From JALZAA01 sp046724435 (GTDB lineage: Bacteria; Actinomycetota; Acidimicrobiia; IMCC26256; JACDBD01): DNA of 5,031 nt. The notes beneath the pieces are model-generated. The model was not told the DNA's origin. It saw only the letters and a list, made by a program, of their open reading frames with translations, and did not search any database. The stretch's first letter is position 1; each line of letters starts with the position of its first letter. Below are positions 1 to 5,031 of the stretch, piece by piece. The position numbers were made by a program, and so were the translations under genes. The stretch is from the NCBI GenBank assembly GCA_046724435.1, contig JBKOWN010000100.1, forward strand, positions 1-5,031, written 5' to 3'.

Positions 1-229
1 CTGGATGCCGAACGAGCGCCAGGTCGGCCAGTCGGGCAAGACCGTGAAGCCGAAGGTCTACCTCGCCTTCGGGATCTCGGGCGCCGTGCAGCACCTCGCC
101 GGGATGAAGTCGAGCGGGACGATCATCGCCGTCAACACCGATCCGGAGGCGGCGATCTTCGGGGTCGCCCACTACGGCGCGGTCGCCGACCTCTTCGACG
201 TCGCAGAGGAACTCGAGAAGCTCTTCTAG
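1..229 (+). CDS. etfA: Electron transfer flavoprotein alpha subunit, C-terminal fragment (5' end outside window)
   Basis: The ETF alpha subunit binds FAD and, with the beta subunit, carries electrons in the cytoplasm from flavin dehydrogenases to a membrane quinone reductase. Only the last 75 codons are visible; the first complete codon is Trp at 2-4, and the Met at position 5 is internal, not the start. The fragment shows the hallmark FAD-binding end of the family: QVGQSGKTV, then VYLAFGISGAVQHLAGM about 10 residues on, IIAVNTDPEAAIF, and a closing ADLFDVAEELEKLF. The GISGAVQHLAGM...AVN stretch closely matches the known ETF-alpha signature. The stop (TAG 227-229) lies 4 nt before the next gene, which encodes a likely ETF:quinone oxidoreductase, so the two look co-transcribed and functionally paired. 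The beta-subunit gene is presumably upstream. Confidence 0.95.
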   Translation, partial: WMPNERQVGQSGKTVKPKVYLAFGISGAVQHLAGMKSSGTIIAVNTDPEAAIFGVAHYGAVADLFDVAEELEKLF

Positions 230-233
230 CGTT

Positions 234-2318
234 TTGACGGCCACCCGTCAGGTCTTCGCGAACCTCGCCCACTGGGAGATCGTTCTCTGGTACTGCCTGG
301 CGGGCGTCTCGACGGTGATCTTCGCCGCCGGCGTCGCCCGGCTCGTGCTCAAGTACCGGCGCGGGCGAACGGGCACCGCCCGCTTCGATCGTCCGCTGCG
401 GCGGCTCGGCCGTGCTGCCTGGGTCGTCGCGAGCCACGTCTGGATCAAGCGCCGGGACGGCGTCGCCGGGCTCGCGCACGCGCTCGTCTTCTACGGCTTC
501 CTCGTCCTCTTCGTCGGCACGATCATCCTCGCCGTCGACGACGACGTTACGAAGCCCGCCTTCGGCTTCGACTTCTGGCGGGGCGACTTCTATCTCGGCT
601 ACTCGCTCTTCCTCGATGTCTTTGGCGCTGCGCTCCTCGTCGGCCTCGTCGTGCTCGGCGTCAAACGCCTGCGCAAGCCGTTCCGGCTCGACTATCGGCG
701 CCCGGACCGCGAGCAGGACCGGCGCGCATACGTTCTCGACGACTGGGTCTTCCTGGCGGTCCTCCTCTTCCTCGGCGCTACCGGCTTCCTGCTCGAGGCA
801 TTCCGGATCGCGCAGCTGAACCCCTCGTTCGAGACGTGGGCCCCGATCGGCTGGCTCGTCGGGCACGGGCTCCGCGAAGCCGGCCTGACGGGCCACGCGG
901 CGGAGGCGGCGCACCACGCGCAGTGGTGGGTGCACGGCGTGGCCGCGCTTGCCTTCGTGGCCTCGATCCCGTTCACGAAGGCGGTCCACATGCTGGCGAG
1001 CCCGGCGAACGTCGCCGTGCGCGACGAGCGGGCAGGGAAGCGACTGCCGCTCCTGCCGCCGGACCCGAAGCCGGAGGAGGTCGGCTATGCGCGGATCAGC
1101 GACCTGACCTGGCAGCATCTCGTCTCGCTCGACGCCTGCACGAAGTGCGGCAAGTGCCACGAGGCCTGCCCGGCGACGGCGGGCGGGTACCCGCTGTCAC
1201 CGCGCGACGTGATCCTCGATCTCCGCGAGCTTGCGGGCGCGGAGGGCGCGATCGCGGAGGGGCGGCCGCTCGTCCCCGACCCGATCCTCCCCGAGACGCT
1301 CTGGTCGTGCACGCAGTGCATGGCCTGCGTGGAGATCTGCCCCGTCGGGATCGAGCACGTCCCGATCATCAACCAGATGCGCCGCGCGCTCGTCGAGCGC
1401 GGAGGGCTCGACCCGCTGCTGCAGGCGTCGCTCGAGACGATCTACGAGACAGGGAACTCGTTCGGCGAGCCGAAGCGCAAGCGCGCGCGCTGGGCGAAGG
1501 AGCTCGGCTTCGAGGTGAAGGACATCCGCAAGGAGCCGGCCGAGCTGCTCTGGTTCGTCGGCGACTATGCCTCGTTCGATCCACGCAACCAGCGGGCGAC
1601 GCAGTCGCTCGCCCGGGTGCTCGATCGCGCCGGCGTCGACTTCGGGCTCGTCTGGGACGCCGAGCGCACCGGCGGCTGCGACGTCCGCCGGGCCGGCGAG
1701 GAGGGACTCTGGCGCTCGCTCGCCGAGGAGAACATCGAGACGATATCCGCGTGCGAGTTCGAGCGGATCTTCTCCTCCGACCCGCACACGTTCCACACAC
1801 TCCGGAACGAGTATCCCGATCTCGGCGGCAGCTGGACGGTCCTCCACCATTCCCAGCTGCTGCTCGAGCTGATCGAGACGGGGAGGCTCGTGCCGAGCAG
1901 GCGGCTTGGTTACCGCGTGACCTACCACGACCCCTGCACGCTGGGGCGCTACAACGACGTGTACGAGGAGCCCCGACGGGTGCTCGCCGCGCTGGGCGTC
2001 GAGCTCGAGGAGATGCCGCGCAACCGTGACAACTCGTTCTGCTGCGGCGCCGGCGGCGGCCGAATCTGGATGAAGGAGCTGGCCGGGGAGGGGTCGCGGC
2101 GCCCGAGCGAGCAGCGGATCGACGAGGCCGTCGCGCTCGGCGAGATCGATTATTTTGTCGTCGCGTGCCCGAAGGACGTGACCATGTACGAGGACGCGAT
2201 CAAGACGTCGGGTCATCAGGGAGAGATCGAGCTACGCGAGCTCTCGGAGCTCGTGCTCGAGTCGCTGGAGCTGCCGCAGCTCGCGGTCGCAGCGGGCAAA
2301 TCGCAGGAGGTCGCATGA
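234..2318 (+). CDS. Membrane Fe-S oxidoreductase, EtfD/DgcB type (likely ETF:quinone oxidoreductase with NarI-like cytochrome b domain)
   Basis: This 694-aa protein most likely takes electrons from reduced ETF and passes them to membrane quinone. The N-terminal part (about 1-255) has five hydrophobic segments near residues 16-38, 80-101, 120-143, 169-190 and 230-252 and resembles the nitrate reductase gamma (NarI) fold. Candidate heme ligands are H68, H82, H234 and H252; the last two are 18 apart, as in NarI. Two ferredoxin-like motifs follow: C302/C305/C308/C312-P and C359/C362/C365/C369-P. The C-terminal half holds two CCG (HdrD-type) modules. The second has C568, C603-C604 and C645, but Asp648 where the last Cys is expected. 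The first is strongly degenerate (D444, T479, D516, T519). Relatives are EtfD of mycobacteria, EMO of syntrophic bacteria and DgcB of the Pseudomonas dimethylglycine cluster. The chosen start is TTG, 4 nt after etfA, with only a weak GAGAAG (215-220) upstream; no alternative start lies just upstream in frame. Family assignment is firm, but the exact electron partner is inferred. Confidence 0.9.
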   Translation: MTATRQVFANLAHWEIVLWYCLAGVSTVIFAAGVARLVLKYRRGRTGTARFDRPLRRLGRAAWVVASHVWIKRRDGVAGLAHALVFYGFLVLFVGTIILAVDDDVTKPAFGFDFWRGDFYLGYSLFLDVFGAALLVGLVVLGVKRLRKPFRLDYRRPDREQDRRAYVLDDWVFLAVLLFLGATGFLLEAFRIAQLNPSFETWAPIGWLVGHGLREAGLTGHAAEAAHHAQWWVHGVAALAFVASIPFTKAVHMLASPANVAVRDERAGKRLPLLPPDPKPEEVGYARISDLTWQHLVSLDACTKCGKCHEACPATAGGYPLSPRDVILDLRELAGAEGAIAEGRPLVPDPILPETLWSCTQCMACVEICPVGIEHVPIINQMRRALVERGGLDPLLQASLETIYETGNSFGEPKRKRARWAKELGFEVKDIRKEPAELLWFVGDYASFDPRNQRATQSLARVLDRAGVDFGLVWDAERTGGCDVRRAGEEGLWRSLAEENIETISACEFERIFSSDPHTFHTLRNEYPDLGGSWTVLHHSQLLLELIETGRLVPSRRLGYRVTYHDPCTLGRYNDVYEEPRRVLAALGVELEEMPRNRDNSFCCGAGGGRIWMKELAGEGSRRPSEQRIDEAVALGEIDYFVVACPKDVTMYEDAIKTSGHQGEIELRELSELVLESLELPQLAVAAGKSQEVA

Positions 2319-2344
2319 TTCACACCCTGGAGGTCGTCCCATGA
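2315..2344 (+). other. Possible nine-codon mini-ORF bridging two genes
   Basis: An ATG at 2315 overlaps the TGA of the membrane Fe-S gene (ATGA, 2315-2318). It reads MIHTLEVVP and ends in a TGA (2342-2344) that overlaps the ATG of the next gene (ATGA, 2341-2344). A full AGGAGG lies at 2305-2310, 4 nt before it. It may act as a translational coupling device or may be chance. The peptide resembles nothing I know. Confidence 0.2.
2328..2333 (+). promoter_or_regulatory. Shine-Dalgarno site of the GcvT-like gene
   Basis: TGGAGG sits 7 nt before the ATG at 2341, an ideal spacing, and fixes that start codon. It lies in the 22-nt gap after the membrane Fe-S gene. Confidence 0.75.
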
Positions 2345-3447
2345 CCAGAGAGACGACGTTCTACCCGCGCCTACAGGCGCTCACCGATCAGTGGATGGAC
2401 CTGTTCGGCTACCGGGCGCCGACGGTCGTCACCGACCCCCTCGAGGAGTACCGCGCCGTCCGCGAGACGGCGGGCCTGATGGACTTCGGCATGCTCAGGA
2501 AGATCGACCTCGATGGCCCCGGGGCGCTCGAGCTCGTGAACTCGGTCGTCACGCGCGACGTCGCGAAGCTGGACCCGAAGCGGATCGCCTACGGCGCCCT
2601 CTGCAACGAGCAGGGGAAGATGGTCGACGACTGCACGGCGATGGTGTTCTCGCCCGAGCGGATCCGCTTCTGCGGCGCCTCCGACCGCGACTACGAGATC
2701 TTCGCGGCCGATGCCCGGGGCACCGGTGTCTCCGTCCGCGGGTTCACGGACGACGTGGGGCACCTCTGCCTGCAGGGGCCGCGCAGCCGTGAGCTGCTGC
2801 AGCCGCTCGCCAGCCGGGACCTGTCGAACGAGGCGTTCCCCTACTACAGCTTTCGGGACGACGTCGAGATCGCGGGCGTCCCCGTCTTCATGCCGCGCCT
2901 CGGCTACACCGCCGAGCTGGGGTACGAGTTGTGGGTCGAGCGCGGGCGTGCGCTCGAGCTCTGGGACGCGCTCGTCGACGCCCTCGGGCCGCAGGGGATG
3001 AAGGTGATCGGGATGACGGCGCTCGACCTCTTCCGTATCGAGGGCGGGTTCATCATCGGCGGGGTCGAGTACGACGCGACCGTCTCGCCGTACGAATGCG
3101 GCCTCGGCTGGTCGATCGATCTCGACAAGGGAGAGTTCCGGGGCCGGGCGGCACTGGCCCGCGACCGCGAGGCGACCACGCTCCGCCTGACGAGCGTGAC
3201 GCTCGAGTCGGGCGGCGCCGCGGCGAGCGGCGCCCCGATCCTCGTCGACGGCGAAGAGGTCGGGCTCGTCACGCAGGCGATCGAGTCGCCCTATCTCGGC
3301 GGTAAGACGCTGGGCCTTGCCAAGATCCGCCGCGAGCTCGGGAAGCCCGGCACGCGGGTCGAGGCGAGCATCGACGGGTCGGCGGTTGCAGGCGAGGTCG
3401 TGCGGCATCCGGTCTACGACCCGGACCGCCGCCGCGTGCACAGCTAG
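2341..3447 (+). CDS. GcvT-family folate-dependent aminomethyltransferase/demethylase-like protein
   Basis: This 368-aa protein has the full length of a stand-alone GcvT-family enzyme. The family transfers a one-carbon unit from an amine, or in some members an O- or S-methyl donor, to tetrahydrofolate. The N-terminal folate-binding domain (about 35-260) contains NEQGKMVDD at 89-97, whose Asp matches the family's catalytic Asp region, then LQGPRSRELL (144-153), RLGYTAELGYEL (187-198, where true T-proteins usually have TGE) and RIEGGFIIGGVEYD followed by SPYECGLGW (232-257). The C-terminal barrel domain (about 280-360) ends with the VTQAIESPYLGGKTLGLA signature. No other glycine cleavage genes are visible, and its co-directional neighbours are etfA and an EtfD/DgcB-like protein. 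A role in demethylating sarcosine, dimethylglycine or a related amine is therefore more likely than glycine cleavage. The ATG start has a good Shine-Dalgarno site 7 nt upstream. The substrate is unknown; DMSP- or O-demethylase-like activity cannot be excluded. Confidence 0.87.
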   Translation: MTRETTFYPRLQALTDQWMDLFGYRAPTVVTDPLEEYRAVRETAGLMDFGMLRKIDLDGPGALELVNSVVTRDVAKLDPKRIAYGALCNEQGKMVDDCTAMVFSPERIRFCGASDRDYEIFAADARGTGVSVRGFTDDVGHLCLQGPRSRELLQPLASRDLSNEAFPYYSFRDDVEIAGVPVFMPRLGYTAELGYELWVERGRALELWDALVDALGPQGMKVIGMTALDLFRIEGGFIIGGVEYDATVSPYECGLGWSIDLDKGEFRGRAALARDREATTLRLTSVTLESGGAAASGAPILVDGEEVGLVTQAIESPYLGGKTLGLAKIRRELGKPGTRVEASIDGSAVAGEVVRHPVYDPDRRRVHS

Positions 3448-3486
3448 CGCGGGGGACGACGCTCACGCTACAGCCCTCGATCGGAG

Positions 3487-3912
3487 CTAGTGGGCGGGCG
3501 GCTCCCAGCCTTCGAGCACGGGCGGCTTCCAGTCGACTCCGACGGTCTGCGAGCCTTCCACCCAGGGGCCGAGCTCGGGCTGGGGGAACTTGCAGTGCTT
3601 CTCCTTGAGCTGGATCCCGTACGAGTTGCCCGACTGAAGGTGCTTGATCAGCACCTTGCGCGCGATCTCGTTTTCCCGGCCCGGCGGGATCGGGAAGTAG
3701 ATCTTCAGGAACGAGTTCGAGTAGCGGTCGAAGACCGCAGGGATGCCCTCCTCCTCGAGGAGCTCGACGTCCTCGAGCCAGTTGACGTCCTCGCCGGGTG
3801 TCGCCGCGAGGAGGTCGACGTCCTCGACGAGGTCGATCTCTTCCTGGTACGGGAAGCGGTGGCCGGAGAGCTCCTCGGCGTCGAGCTGCACCCGCTTCGT
3901 GGGCTCGCTCAC
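3487..3912 (-). CDS. Uncharacterised 141-aa acidic protein coupled to the GlxD/MgsC-like gene
   Basis: I do not recognise this protein. The GTG start (3912-3910) overlaps the TGA of the upstream glutamate-synthase-like gene as GTGA, and a GGAGG lies 7 nt before it (3924-3920), so translation is clearly coupled. There is no internal Met that could serve as a later start. The sequence is soluble-looking, with no signal peptide or membrane segment. Residues 20-56 are highly acidic and contain three EDV repeats (30-32, 41-43, 47-49), each followed within a few residues by Leu. Residues 60-110 look like a folded mixed region with FDRYSNSFLKIYFPIPPGRE (61-80) and HLQSGNSYGIQLKEKHCKFP (91-110). The tail is rich in Pro and Trp (GPWVEG, VDWKPP, GWEPPAH). 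It has one Cys (107) and no metal-binding cluster. A partner or small subunit of the neighbouring enzyme is a reasonable inference, nothing more. It reads as a real gene because composition, start signals and overlap all agree. Confidence 0.8.
   Translation of the reverse strand: MSEPTKRVQLDAEELSGHRFPYQEEIDLVEDVDLLAATPGEDVNWLEDVELLEEEGIPAVFDRYSNSFLKIYFPIPPGRENEIARKVLIKHLQSGNSYGIQLKEKHCKFPQPELGPWVEGSQTVGVDWKPPVLEGWEPPAH
3757..3828 (-). repeat. Short direct repeat inside the 141-aa gene encoding EDV motifs
   Basis: Two 21-nt copies on the + strand (3757-3777 and 3808-3828) differ at two positions and lie 51 nt, exactly 17 codons, apart. A shorter third copy, TTGACGTCCTCG, is at 3782-3793. In the protein these give VEDVDLL, GEDVNWL and LEDVELL. 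The in-frame spacing suggests an internal duplication in the coding sequence, although low-complexity GC-rich codons (GAC, GTC, CTC, GAG) could also produce it. Confidence 0.5.
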
Positions 3913-5031
3913 GCGCCTCCCTCCCCCAGCACGCTCGGCAGCCGCTCGAGCTCGGCTCGGTCGCGCACCGCCTCCTCCTCGTGCCTGCGCTCGAGGAGCT
4001 GCCTGATCTCGTCCAGCGTCTGCCGCTCGGTGACGCCCGGGATGTACTCCGTCCCGGCGAGCGGCACCTTGGCCATGGCCGCCGCCTCGACCGTGAGCGC
4101 GCAGAGGTCCTCGGGCTCGAGCGAGTGGACATTCGTCTTGCCGCAGGCCCGGGCGAGCATCTGCACCTCGAGCGTCAGCGTGTGCAGGAAGTTGTAGACC
4201 CGCTCGGCGGCCTCGTCGACGACGAGCCGCTTTCGCAGCTCCGGATCCTGCGTCGTGATGCCGACGGGGCAGCGGCCCGTGTGGCAGTGGTAGCAGGAGC
4301 CGGCCGGGACCCCGACCGTGCCCTCGTAGTCGGTGACGCCCGGGATCTCCTTGTTGCAGTTGAGCGCCATCAGCGCGGAGTGGCCGATCGCGACCGCCGT
4401 CGCGCCGAGCGCCAGGCACTTGGCGACGTCGCCGCCGTTGCGGATCCCCCCCGCGACGACGAGGTCGATCTCGTCGGCGAGCCCGACGTCCTCCAGCGCC
4501 CGCCGCGCCTCCGGGATCGCCGCCATCAGCGGGATCCCGGTCTCCTCGGTGGCGATGTGCGGCCCGGCGCCCGTGCTGCCCTCGGCGCCGTCGAGGTAGA
4601 TGATGTCCGGCCCGCACTTGGCCGCCATGCGCACGTCGTCGTAGACGCGAGCCGCTCCGAGCTTGAGCTGGATCGGGACCTGGTAGTCGGTGGCCTCGCG
4701 AACCTCCTGCACCTTCAGCGAGAGGTCGTCCGGGCCGAGCCAGTCCGGATGACGGGCAGGCGAACGCTGGTCGATCCCCACCGGCAAGGAGCGCATCTCG
4801 GCCACCTGCTCGGTCACCTTCTGGCCCATCAGGTGGCCGCCGAGACCGACCTTGCAGCCCTGGCCGATGAAGAACTCGACCCCGTCCGCGAGCATCAGGT
4901 GGTGCGGGTTGAACCCGTACCGGCTCTGGATCACCTGGTAGTACCACTTCGTCGAGTGGTCGCGTTCGGGCGGGATCATCCCGCCCTCGCCGGAGCACGT
5001 CGCGGTGCCGGCCATCGAGGCGCCCTTGGCC
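3909..5031 (-). CDS. FMN-binding glutamate synthase domain protein, GlxD/MgsC-like (N-terminus outside window)
   Basis: This is the FMN and Fe-S domain of glutamate synthase as a separate protein. It resembles GlxD/MgsC, the subunit that in N-methylglutamate synthase works with GlxB/GlxC-like subunits to join an amine to 2-oxoglutarate. The 373 complete visible codons begin AKGASMAGTATCSGEGGM, which matches an internal region of the family, so the Met at 5015 is not the start and perhaps 70 residues lie outside. Visible features in order: QGCKVGLGGHLMGQKVTE; GIDQRSPARHPDW; the barrel strands QLKLGAARVYDDV and IIYLDGAEGSTGAGP; the FMN phosphate-binding GGIRNGG (4431-4451) with ATAVAIGHSALMALNC; and a Cys cluster C-x2-C-x4-C (codons at 4295, 4286 and 4271) followed by PVGITTQDPELRKRL. 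Full GltB has C-x5-C-x4-C, so the first spacing is shorter. The C-terminus (ERVYNFLHTLTLEVQMLARACG and on) also fits GlxD/MgsC. An archaeal-type glutamate synthase role is the main alternative. It overlaps the next gene by 4 nt. Confidence 0.85.
   Translation of the reverse strand, partial: AKGASMAGTATCSGEGGMIPPERDHSTKWYYQVIQSRYGFNPHHLMLADGVEFFIGQGCKVGLGGHLMGQKVTEQVAEMRSLPVGIDQRSPARHPDWLGPDDLSLKVQEVREATDYQVPIQLKLGAARVYDDVRMAAKCGPDIIYLDGAEGSTGAGPHIATEETGIPLMAAIPEARRALEDVGLADEIDLVVAGGIRNGGDVAKCLALGATAVAIGHSALMALNCNKEIPGVTDYEGTVGVPAGSCYHCHTGRCPVGITTQDPELRKRLVVDEAAERVYNFLHTLTLEVQMLARACGKTNVHSLEPEDLCALTVEAAAMAKVPLAGTEYIPGVTERQTLDEIRQLLERRHEEEAVRDRAELERLPSVLGEGGA
3920..3924 (-). promoter_or_regulatory. 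Shine-Dalgarno site of the 141-aa gene
   Basis: GGAGG on the - strand lies inside the 3' end of the GlxD/MgsC-like gene, 7 nt before the GTG at 3912. It supports the GTG start and reinitiation at the GTGA overlap. A second GGAGG only 3 nt from the start (3920-3916) is a less well-spaced alternative. Confidence 0.65.

Noticed and set aside
132..1160. Long antisense open frame opposite the membrane Fe-S gene (342 codons)
   Set aside because: It is a typical high-GC shadow: Arg/Glu/Ala-rich, no recognisable motif, and fully opposite a gene with clear Fe-S and membrane signatures.
836..2029. 397-codon + strand frame inside the membrane Fe-S gene
   Set aside because: Its product is low-complexity Arg/Ala/Gly/Pro sequence in a shifted frame of a well-supported gene; no domain is visible.
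2371..3441. 356-codon antisense frame opposite the GcvT-like gene
   Set aside because: It has no motifs and biased Arg/Ala/Glu content, while the opposite strand carries a full-length family protein.
3445..3470. Possible terminator between the convergent genes (TAGCG at 3445-3449 pairing with CGCTA at 3466-3470)
   Set aside because: The stem is only 5 bp with a 16-nt loop and no T-run on either strand. The 39-nt gap shows no other stable hairpin by eye.
3913..4998. Apparent long - strand frame running into the 141-aa gene as a 503-residue protein
   Set aside because: The part before the GTG at 3912 is Arg/Gly-rich shadow sequence out of frame with the GlxD/MgsC-like gene. Recognisable protein-like sequence begins at the GTG, which has its own ribosome-binding site.
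5013..5015. ATG (- strand) as the start of the GlxD/MgsC-like gene
   Set aside because: The frame stays open to the window edge, and the residues before this Met (AKGAS) match the family's internal sequence, so the gene begins outside the window.

Overview
The window is very GC-rich. Codon third positions are mostly C or G, start codons include TTG and GTG, and genes are tightly packed with 4-nt overlaps or short gaps. This, together with a flavoprotein-to-quinone Fe-S reductase typical of menaquinone-using bacteria, fits an actinobacterium, perhaps of the Thermoleophilia type. That placement is an inference from composition and gene style; no marker gene is present.

There are two convergent gene blocks. 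On the + strand: the 3' end of etfA (electron transfer flavoprotein alpha subunit, 1-229); 4 nt later, a 694-aa membrane Fe-S oxidoreductase of the EtfD/DgcB type (234-2318), with a NarI-like cytochrome b part, two 4Fe-4S motifs and two CCG modules; and, after a 22-nt gap, a 368-aa stand-alone GcvT-family folate-dependent aminomethyltransferase/demethylase-like protein (2341-3447). On the - strand, read right to left: a glutamate-synthase FMN/Fe-S domain protein resembling GlxD/MgsC, the C subunit of N-methylglutamate synthase (5031-3909, N-terminus outside the window), and a 4-nt overlapping gene for an unrecognised 141-aa acidic protein (3912-3487). Only 39 nt separate the two convergent stop codons.

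Together the genes suggest oxidation of methylated amines such as dimethylglycine, sarcosine or N-methylglutamate. A flavin dehydrogenase, presumably outside the window, would pass electrons to ETF and then through the membrane Fe-S protein to quinone. The GcvT-like protein could capture the one-carbon unit on tetrahydrofolate. The GlxD/MgsC-like enzyme would handle the amino-group or N-methylglutamate step. The substrate is inferred from gene families and context, not shown by the sequence.

Points for a second look: the CCG modules of the membrane protein, in which several expected cysteines are Asp or Thr; the uncharacterised 141-aa protein coupled to the GlxD/MgsC-like gene; and a nine-codon mini-ORF that bridges two genes with ATGA-type junctions at both ends. 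I saw no RNA genes, mobile elements, CRISPR arrays or convincing terminators.
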